Assembly (NCBI GenBank): GCA_031266115.1 | Contig: JAISBQ010000206.1 | Location: 1 to 10,631 of the forward strand | Length of the DNA: 10,631 bases | Direction of reading: 5' to 3' | Origin: Bifidobacteriaceae bacterium | GTDB taxonomy: Bacteria; Actinomycetota; Actinomycetes; Actinomycetales; WQXJ01 | Shown: piece after piece, positions 5,768 through 10,631 of the stretch | Numbering within the stretch: the first letter of the stretch is position 1 | Layout: the number at the start of each line of letters is the position of its first letter | Notes under the pieces: generated by a model | What the model saw: only the letters and a program-made list of their open reading frames with translations | The model's database searches: none | What the model was told of the DNA's origin: nothing | Translations under genes and position numbers: made by a program

Positions 5768-6237
5768 GCCGGTCAGACCACGCGGACCCCTCGTTCACAG
5801 CAGCGACGCGGATACCCTTCGGGAGTCCCAGCACAACTCCTCTTGTCAAGTGTCCGGGTCGCGGGTTCTGCAGCCCGTCGTCTGCCACTCAGCGACGGCC
5901 TGGGCCGTCACCCGCGTTCCAGCGTGCCCTGGTGACACGGACGGCCCCTTGGAGTCGAGGTGTTTCCCACCGGCCCCAGCATCGGGTACCCTGGCTGGCT
6001 GGTGTCTGCGCTTCGCAGAACGCTGCCCGCCTGGGTCCGCGAGTACCGCGGATGCCGGGCGGTTCGTGTTCCGAATTAGTCCTCGCGGCGCCGTCGCCGT
6101 GGGGGCCAGAGAGTCGCGGTGCCGACGCGTCCAAGGGCGTGATCCGAGATGACCAGTGTCGAGACGAAAGGCGGTGACGTGGGGTGAGGGCCTTGCCCGG
6201 GCGTGCAGTACGTCGAGGATGTAGTCTCGCTGCTCAC
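5768..6237. other. 470-base interval without a recognisable gene
   Basis: Long open frames exist on both strands but none has a ribosome binding site with a family-like sequence. They are rich in Arg, Pro and Gly, as expected by chance at this GC content. I find no tRNA T-loop signature and no RNase P, SRP or tmRNA landmark. A compact hairpin GACGGC-CTGG-GCCGTC at 5894-5909 could end transcription of the gene at 5486-5767. An 8-bp palindrome GGGTACCC lies near 5985. The interval is unusually long for this gene-dense neighbourhood. Confidence 0.55.
5894..5909 (+). terminator. compact GC hairpin downstream of the DUF4235-like gene
   Basis: GACGGC and GCCGTC form a 6-bp stem around a CTGG loop. 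The hairpin lies 126 bases after the stop codon at 5767 and is not followed by T residues. It could be a U-less terminator, but the distance weakens the case. Confidence 0.25.
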
Positions 6238-6816
6238 CTAACCCCGCACCAGTCTCGCCTTCACCGGAAACCGTCTTGTCACGAGCGGGTAGCCCAGCCA
6301 CGGACGCGCCAGCGTTTCCAACGGACGTTGGAGGTAGCGCACGCCGAGATGGTCTCCATCGCCGGTTGGCCGCACCAGGACCGTCGCGCCGAACCCCGCC
6401 CGCTCAGCACCCCAAATGTCCTTGAAGAGCTGGTCTCCGACATGGACACACGCAGTCGGCTCAACACCCGCCCGCTCCGCCGCAACGCGGAACATCCCTG
6501 GATCGGGCTTGATCTTATCGCCCGCATCCGCGGGAACCACCACGCCACAGGGCGCGCCGGTGTATTCGCCGATGGTTGCGGCGACGCGCCGAACTCTGTT
6601 GACACGAACCCCGTGCGCGTTAGATACCAGCACGATCTTTCGCCCACTGGCGACCAGGTCTCTGAGCGCTGCGAGGACCGAGGCCGGCACGTCCTCGGTC
6701 CTATATCCGAGCAGCGTCTTATCGAGGTCGAACGTGGCTACGCGCGCCCAGGGCTCGCCAACGATCCATCTTGCCGCACCTTCGGAGCCCATCGAGACGA
6801 GACGTCGCACGGGCAC
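6238..6816 (-). CDS. HAD-superfamily phosphatase, YqeG-like (subfamily IIIA)
   Basis: A 192-residue cytoplasmic hydrolase with all HAD motifs. Motif I is FDLDKTLL, with nucleophile Asp30 and acid/base Asp32. Motif II is VSN with Ser65. Motif III lysine lies in DKIKPDP (101-103). Motif IV is VGDQLFKD, with Asp128 and Asp133 for magnesium. The VGDQ..-D-..G.ERAG block and a KPDP site without a large cap resemble the YqeG/GEP4 group, whose better-known members dephosphorylate phosphatidylglycerophosphate; bacterial function is not settled, so no symbol is given. Motif I has Lys where YqeG usually has Asn (DLDNT). Usual family length is about 170-180. GTG 6816 is the outermost start; ATG 6792 is an alternative, and neither has a clear ribosome binding site. 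The gene is back to back with the 6860 gene, 43 bases apart, and the inverted repeat at 6799-6841 spans both start regions. Confidence 0.85.
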   Translation of the reverse strand: MPVRRLVSMGSEGAARWIVGEPWARVATFDLDKTLLGYRTEDVPASVLAALRDLVASGRKIVLVSNAHGVRVNRVRRVAATIGEYTGAPCGVVVPADAGDKIKPDPGMFRVAAERAGVEPTACVHVGDQLFKDIWGAERAGFGATVLVRPTGDGDHLGVRYLQRPLETLARPWLGYPLVTRRFPVKARLVRG

Positions 6817-6841
6817 AGCCTATGCCATGCAGGGACGTCTC
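6799..6841. promoter_or_regulatory. inverted repeat in the divergent start region, candidate operator
   Basis: GAGACGTC (6799-6806) and GACGTCTC (6834-6841) are exact reverse complements, 27 bases apart. An extra GAGAC directly precedes the left arm (6794-6798). Between the arms are GGCA (6812-6815) and TGCC (6823-6826), a smaller dyad. The element covers the start of the phosphatase gene and ends 18 bases before the GTG of the membrane protein, so a bound regulator could affect both. A TATGCC at 6821-6826 could be a plus-strand -10. Confidence 0.4.
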
Positions 6842-6859
6842 AAGGGGGAAGCCGCTAAC

Positions 6860-8770
6860 GTGACCGAGCCTGGGCCCCGCCCTCAAACTGCCGAAGACCA
6901 ACCGCGCCCTCAAGACGAGAGGCCTGGTCCCCAGGCCGGCTACCAGCAGGGCCACACCCTTCTCTTTTCGCGACTATTCTTGATTGTCGCGGCGGTTCTG
7001 TTCACGATAACCCTGGTCGACCTGCTTCCCCAGGACGACAACGGGCGATTTGCGGTATTCTCGGGGATCCGAGTGTCTATACCCCTTTTTCCAGCTCCAT
7101 TTCTCCTGGGTTTCAGCGGGATCTTCTTTGGAGCATCCTATTTCTTTTGGTGGAAACATGCCCAGAAACGCCAGCAAGAGAACCGTCCCATTCTCCCACC
7201 ATCGCCGGAGTCGAGGGCTCGTCACATTAACTCAGCGCTGGCCATCTACCGGGATATACGGAAGAGGGAGAGTGACGATGGGTACTGTCGTCTCAGCAAG
7301 TCCGTGACAGGATCGATTCATCGGAGTTTCAGGACCATTGAGACGTGGACCATTTCGGAGACACGACTTGAACGACAGATTGTGCGGCTCGTCAAGAACG
7401 TGAATCAGATCCAGGCGCCGCCGGGGATTCTTGCTCGTCTCGTCGGTGGCAGAGCAGACAGGGTCGGTTCGACCCCGATCCCCATTGGCCTGTACCTCGC
7501 TAGGAAAGGCGTCTTAGCAGAGGGCATTTCCACGAGAATCGATGGCGAGACAGTTCAGATTCTGGATCGTCATTCAAACGCCGCTCTGTCTCTCTGGGTG
7601 TTTGCGGGAATGCTCGCAGCCCTGACGGCCGAGATAAGTGGGGAGTCGTTGGAGGCGCAGGAGCGGATGAAACGAGCAATGCGCAGCCTCGCACCGCTAA
7701 TTCTCGATCCGATGCCCACCACTACTGCGCGCTACCCGACGGCCGGTGAGACTGAGCCGGCTACTGGTCGCGACCGTGTCGTTGAGGTATTGAAGGAATT
7801 GGTTGGAGCGAGTGAGTTAAAGAAGGAGGGAGGTCAACGGCTCTTAGGTGTCGTCTTGGAGTTGTGTGACAAGCATTACGTTTTTGCGCGATATGCTCCT
7901 GTAGATCGCGAGTTGGTTGAGGTCGAACGCAATGTTGTCGAGCCGTTCCATCCTGTTGGAGGAAGACTTGCAACGCTACCGAGACGCGCCAGCGGTCTTC
8001 CGATCCATAGGCTAACTATTCCGCTTGATGAGGCTCAATGGTCCAGGTCGTATCATCTTCGAGCGAACGTGCCGTTCGGAATGTACTTGGCTCACGGAGG
8101 CTTCTGGTGCAAACCAGAGGACAGAGACCTGAAGGAGGCGAAACTCTCCGGCACAATGGGATCAGACTTCATCCATGCGTATGTGAATAGCCGACTGCCG
8201 GGTGACCACCATCGGCTGCTCGGAATGCAGGCGAGGGTGGGCCAAATGATGAAAATCGGCTTGGATTTCCGAGCGCGCCCTCCTGGGGTGGCCGGGATCG
8301 CCTTGCTGGTGGGATTATACTCGGCCATACTCGCCTTGTTGTTTTGGCAGGTCGACGCGCTTTCTGAGCCTTCGGCGAATACGGCAGTGGTAGAGGTCCA
8401 GGCTATCGCGGTCGGCCTATTCTTTGCGATCCCCTTAGGTCTCGCTTCTTGGTTGGTCGGATTCGCATATTCCCAGCACCGGGCGTCGCTCACACCAAGT
8501 GTACTCAGTGAATTGTTTGGTGTCTGGATTGGGTCTTTCCTGCTTGGGTTAGCAGCGCTTCTTTCGATGCTGGATGTGAAATGGAGGTGGCTGATCTTTG
8601 GGGATCCTGTGATGAACTACCTGCGTCTAGGGGCAGTGGCAGTGGCCTTGGTGTCGGTGGTGGTTACGGGAGTTGACCTGGTGGCGGTGAGATTCCGGAG
8701 ATACCATTGGGCGGTCCAGCAGGGGCGAATCCTCCGTGGTATTGACAATGACCTATTGAATAGACCATAG
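6860..8770 (+). CDS. uncharacterised 2+4 transmembrane protein, lower-GC gene
   Basis: I do not recognise this 636-residue protein. Visible parts: a Pro/Gln/Arg-rich polar N-tail (1-31), helices at about 34-54 and 77-98 (ending in FFWWKH), a large soluble region at about 100-472, then four helices at about 476-497, 512-536, 551-570 and 586-610, and a short basic tail. The soluble part includes a helical RLERQIVRLVKNVNQI stretch near 169-184, an amphipathic or buried LWVFAGMLAAL near 245-255, and a HGGFWCKPEDRDLKEAKLSG block near 412-431; I see no Walker, kinase, nuclease or nucleotide-cyclase motif. GTG 6860 is chosen because AAGGGGGA (6842-6849) stands ten bases upstream; ATG 6827 is an in-frame alternative. 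Codon use and GC are clearly lower than in thiBPQ, which suggests acquisition by transfer. The next gene starts 11 bases after the stop, so they are probably co-transcribed. Confidence 0.85.
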   Translation: MTEPGPRPQTAEDQPRPQDERPGPQAGYQQGHTLLFSRLFLIVAAVLFTITLVDLLPQDDNGRFAVFSGIRVSIPLFPAPFLLGFSGIFFGASYFFWWKHAQKRQQENRPILPPSPESRARHINSALAIYRDIRKRESDDGYCRLSKSVTGSIHRSFRTIETWTISETRLERQIVRLVKNVNQIQAPPGILARLVGGRADRVGSTPIPIGLYLARKGVLAEGISTRIDGETVQILDRHSNAALSLWVFAGMLAALTAEISGESLEAQERMKRAMRSLAPLILDPMPTTTARYPTAGETEPATGRDRVVEVLKELVGASELKKEGGQRLLGVVLELCDKHYVFARYAPVDRELVEVERNVVEPFHPVGGRLATLPRRASGLPIHRLTIPLDEAQWSRSYHLRANVPFGMYLAHGGFWCKPEDRDLKEAKLSGTMGSDFIHAYVNSRLPGDHHRLLGMQARVGQMMKIGLDFRARPPGVAGIALLVGLYSAILALLFWQVDALSEPSANTAVVEVQAIAVGLFFAIPLGLASWLVGFAYSQHRASLTPSVLSELFGVWIGSFLLGLAALLSMLDVKWRWLIFGDPVMNYLRLGAVAVALVSVVVTGVDLVAVRFRRYHWAVQQGRILRGIDNDLLNRP

Positions 8771-8781
8771 AGAATGAGACA

Positions 8782-9147
8782 ATGAAGAAGCCAAGTGAAC
8801 GTACCAGGTCAACTGTACCGGCCCGCAGCGAAATCGAAACCGCGGGGCGGGAGATTCATGGACGCCAGGCTTTCTTGGTGCCAGTCGGCTCGTCGACCTA
8901 TCCGAATGTGGCTAATCTCTCTGACAATGAGGTCGAGACGGCTGTCAAGCTTGTCCGTGTCGTTGGGGATGTGCCCACGACGGCATTTGATGCCTTGGAG
9001 TATGCGAAGGGCCTAGAGCCTCGTGATCGCACCGCCGAAGTGCCAGGCGCGATTCCAGCCACCGTTGCGGGCGTTGGACGAGCGGCGGCTGCGGTGGCGG
9101 GCCCGCTTCTTGCGCTGTGGGGGCTGATCAAGGGCCTCAGGGCGTAG
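8782..9147 (+). CDS. uncharacterised small protein with C-terminal membrane helix
   Basis: This 121-residue protein has no family I can name. Residues 1-28 are polar and basic/acidic. Residues 29-78 look like a small mixed fold (FLVPVGSSTYPNVANLSDNEVE, then VKLVRVVGDVPTTAFDALEYAKGL). Residues about 92-116 (TVAGVGRAAAAVAGPLLALWGLIKG) form a single hydrophobic helix, followed by LRA at the very end. This is the layout of a tail-anchored protein or a membrane-active partner of the 636-residue protein just upstream. The 11-base gap between the genes and the absence of a promoter-like sequence support one transcript. ATG 8782 is the only good start; ahead of it GAGAATGAGACA offers at most a weak ribosome binding site, so translation may be coupled. 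Composition is intermediate between the upstream gene and the GC-rich genes. Confidence 0.75.
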   Translation: MKKPSERTRSTVPARSEIETAGREIHGRQAFLVPVGSSTYPNVANLSDNEVETAVKLVRVVGDVPTTAFDALEYAKGLEPRDRTAEVPGAIPATVAGVGRAAAAVAGPLLALWGLIKGLRA

Positions 9148-9175
9148 CAGGAGGGTGGGGAGTTGCCCGCCGAGG

Positions 9176-9197
9176 CATGTTGACATCCAACATGTCA
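9176..9197. terminator. overlapping dyads between converging gene ends
   Basis: CATGTTG (9176-9182) and CAACATG (9188-9194) form a 7-bp stem with a 5-base loop. Alternatively TGACAT (9181-9186) pairs with ATGTCA (9192-9197). The two hairpins exclude each other and share CCAAC. The site is between the stop of the 121-residue gene (9147) and the stop of the facing gene (9197-9195, included in the second dyad). A bidirectional terminator is the simplest reading, though stems are AT-containing, short and lack T-tracts. Confidence 0.4.
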
Positions 9198-10454
9198 GTC
9201 GAACGCGGAGTGGTCGTCTGGGCTTCGATTCTTCTGCAAGACGTCGGCTACTGCGTCGTAATGGCGCGCGAGAGCGGCTGTCGCGAGTACCGTCGGGCGC
9301 TTTAGGGACGCTGTGAGGAGCCTCCTTCCGGTGTCCAGGAGACTTGCTCCGGCTGAAAGCCCAATCTCCCGAAGAGTGTGGGCCGGTCCGAGTATTGGGA
9401 CAGAAGCGAGCGCGGCTGAGGCGCCAGCCGCAAATACGGCCCCGCCGTTGCGGAACGCTGACAGAGCAGAGCTGTTTCGCACTGTCACGTGGATGCGGTT
9501 GGCCTGCTCGCGCAACGCTCGGGATGCCACTAGGTGTGCCTCGCCCAATCCAGCCCAACGCATAGTTTCGAGGCTGGCGAGGTTGCTTGACAACGCCAAT
9601 CGCCAGTCACCGAAGGCGCCTTCATCGCGGATGGACGTGATGTCCGTGCTGTTGAGTCCTGAAAGGTCGGGCACCGGCGTTTGTGTGAGCACGGCGAGCG
9701 CCCGTCTATCGAATGCGGACATGACCACCGCTCGCGGATGAGATAGTACTCGCCTACGTGCCCATCGGAGCGTCATTCGTTGAATGATCTCTGAATCGCT
9801 TCCGGGCCGGACCTGGAACCACCGCGTCGGAGCCTGGATGCGCCAGTGGGCTGCGACGAGTGTCGCGAGGTTATCAGAGATGTGGGTTTCTTTGAGGGCG
9901 GGGTGCATTTGGAGGTCTCGGCGAGAGCCGGGGTCTTCGTGGGTCCAATCGTCAATGTAATCCATAAGCTCTTCAAAGCCCATTAGCCACCTGGGCCCCT
10001 CTAGCCCTTTCAGGTTGAGTTTGACTGGTGGGAGATCGGCGCGTGCGAACAGGACGACAACACCACTGTCGATGAGGGGAGCGAGGACGCCCAGCTGGTG
10101 GAGAACGGTCATCGCCGCTTCACACTCGCCACTGGTGTCGAGCGACAGGGAGTGGGGGTCACGCTGTGCAGCGCTAAGCGGGTCGTCGACCGCGACCGAG
10201 TGTGCATACAGGAGAGTTGCCCAGATGGCATCAATGTCCAGTAGAGCATCAGAGTCGAGGATCGGTCGGGTCTCGCCTTGTGGGAGCGGAGGAGGGATGA
10301 TCGCGTCGTCGCCCTTCAGCTCTCCCCTGCATTCGTGGAGGCGCTTGAGGGGGTGGGGCTCTCGGTCGACGAAGGCGGCGATCCTCTCCGGTGTGAGATC
10401 GTCGCCAAGCGCGGCCCTCGCTGCGCGGAGACTCAGATCACCGGAGGTCAGCAT
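9195..10454 (-). CDS. uncharacterised 419-residue protein with C-terminal hydrophobic segment
   Basis: I do not recognise the family. From ATG 10454 the protein starts with a helical region (1-45, including LTPERIAAFVDREPHPLKRL). A block at about 67-136 follows with LDIDAIWATLLYAHSVAVDDPL and, further on, LGVLAPLIDSGVVVLFA, a pattern I associate loosely with other uncharacterised actinobacterial proteins. A central domain has Trp-rich helices (AHWRIQAPTRWFQVRPG, MTLRWARRRVLSHP). At 336-356 an Ala/Gly-rich hydrophobic stretch (FAAGASAALASVPILG) could insert in or associate with membrane. The tail is polar and ends DDHSAFD. No catalytic motif is evident. ATG 10454 is preferred over ATG 10559 because the extra 35 residues look non-coding and because TACATT six bases upstream fits a leaderless -10. 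It converges on the two membrane-protein genes, and may belong with them. Confidence 0.8.
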   Translation of the reverse strand: MLTSGDLSLRAARAALGDDLTPERIAAFVDREPHPLKRLHECRGELKGDDAIIPPPLPQGETRPILDSDALLDIDAIWATLLYAHSVAVDDPLSAAQRDPHSLSLDTSGECEAAMTVLHQLGVLAPLIDSGVVVLFARADLPPVKLNLKGLEGPRWLMGFEELMDYIDDWTHEDPGSRRDLQMHPALKETHISDNLATLVAAHWRIQAPTRWFQVRPGSDSEIIQRMTLRWARRRVLSHPRAVVMSAFDRRALAVLTQTPVPDLSGLNSTDITSIRDEGAFGDWRLALSSNLASLETMRWAGLGEAHLVASRALREQANRIHVTVRNSSALSAFRNGGAVFAAGASAALASVPILGPAHTLREIGLSAGASLLDTGRRLLTASLKRPTVLATAALARHYDAVADVLQKNRSPDDHSAFD

Positions 10455-10455
10455 G

Positions 10456-10466
10456 ATTCGAATGTA
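10456..10466 (-). promoter_or_regulatory. candidate leaderless promoter -10 with overlapping palindrome
   Basis: TACATT (10466-10461, minus strand) ends six bases before ATG 10454, which would place the transcript start at or next to the start codon. There is no Shine-Dalgarno in this stretch. The perfect palindrome ATTCGAAT (10456-10463) overlaps the -10 end and could be an operator half or coincidence. GGAACA about 16 bases upstream is the best -35 candidate but is weak. Confidence 0.4.
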
Positions 10467-10520
10467 GCGCCAATTCGCGACATGTTCCGCTGAACGGCGG
10501 CCGAATGCCCTCTGGCCGGG

Positions 10521-10540
10521 ATGTCGGGATGCTGCGACAT
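10521..10540. repeat. small inverted repeat upstream of the 419-residue gene
   Basis: ATGTCG (10521-10526) and CGACAT (10535-10540) form a 6-bp stem with an 8-base loop, between the preceding minus-strand gene's stop (10562-10560) and the promoter region. It could end the upstream transcript or act as a binding site. The same CGACAT core reappears at 10479-10484. Confidence 0.35.
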
Positions 10541-10559
10541 TGCCGCGAGAGGACCCCAT

Positions 10560-10631
10560 CTACCGCCGGGCGAGTGCCTCGGCGATGAGTGCGGCGGCGA
10601 GGCGGTGTGCGGCGGCTTTCCGGCGGACGGT
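10560..10631 (-). CDS. C-terminal end of a minus-strand gene cut by the window edge
   Basis: Reading leftward from the edge, 23 codons precede a TAG at 10562-10560. They encode TVRRKAAAHRLAAALIAEALARR, a helical Ala/Arg/Leu-rich tail. Third positions are almost all G or C, typical of a genuine actinobacterial gene. The segment is too short to assign a family. It lies upstream of, and on the same strand as, the 419-residue gene, with 105 bases between stop and ATG 10454. Confidence 0.65.
   Translation of the reverse strand, partial: TVRRKAAAHRLAAALIAEALARR

Noticed and set aside
5846..6301. 151-codon minus-strand frame downstream of the phosphatase gene
   Set aside because: Overlaps the phosphatase end, no ribosome binding site, Arg/Pro/Gly-rich throughout.
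6184..6858. 225-codon plus-strand frame opposite the phosphatase gene
   Set aside because: Antisense shadow; the HAD motifs on the minus strand are unambiguous.
6416..6859. N-terminal extension of the 636-residue protein
   Set aside because: It lies antisense to the phosphatase coding region and has no ribosome binding site, whereas AAGGGGGA precedes GTG 6860.
9013..9558. 181-codon minus-strand frame across the convergent junction
   Set aside because: Crosses two better-supported genes and has shadow-type composition.
10455..10559. 35-residue N-terminal extension of the 419-residue protein from ATG 10559
   Set aside because: Abuts the TAG of the preceding gene without a ribosome binding site; residues look non-coding; a -10-like element lies inside it.

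Overview
The window is GC-rich chromosomal DNA of an actinomycete (Actinomycetota, most likely the Micrococcales side, although no marker fixes the genus). The signs are strong G/C bias at third codon positions, frequent GTG starts, four-base start/stop overlaps, a DUF4235-type membrane protein and a YqeG-like HAD phosphatase. A hand count of line 2881-2940 (inside thiP) gives 50 of 60 bases G+C. Line 7801-7860 gives 32 of 60, so the right part of the window has a clearly different composition.

Left to right. Bases 1-42 may be the last codons of a plus-strand gene. Bases 43-509 hold no convincing gene. They carry a pair of near-identical long palindromes (135-191 and 271-327) and an 18-bp direct repeat, and they lie between two gene ends that face each other. 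From 5393 down to 510 on the minus strand is a thiamine uptake operon: a candidate promoter, a TPP riboswitch (5377-5289), a lipoprotein thiamine-binding protein (thiB), a two-domain permease (thiP) and an ATPase (thiQ). When thiamine pyrophosphate is scarce the riboswitch should permit expression. ThiB then captures thiamine or TPP outside the membrane, ThiP carries it across and ThiQ powers the step. The operon has unusual details: repeat-built N-terminal extensions on ThiP and ThiQ, a low-complexity insertion in the ATPase, and a 230-base stretch between the riboswitch-proximal ribosome binding site and the lipoprotein signal peptide.

Divergently, 5486-5767 encodes a small DUF4235-like membrane protein, followed by about 470 bases without a recognisable gene. 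A YqeG-like HAD phosphatase (6816-6238, minus) comes next. Back to back with it starts the lower-GC part: a 636-residue protein with a 2 + 4 transmembrane layout (6860-8770), then, 11 bases later, a 121-residue protein with one C-terminal membrane helix (8782-9147). A 419-residue protein of unknown family (10454-9195, minus) converges on them. The window ends in the last 23 codons of another minus-strand gene.

I cannot assign the 6860-10454 gene group to any described system. It is the best candidate here for something undescribed: two linked membrane proteins with a shared transcript, a facing soluble protein with a hydrophobic C-terminal segment and an apparently leaderless promoter, and short dyads at both control points. 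A defence or stress role is only a guess from composition and architecture.
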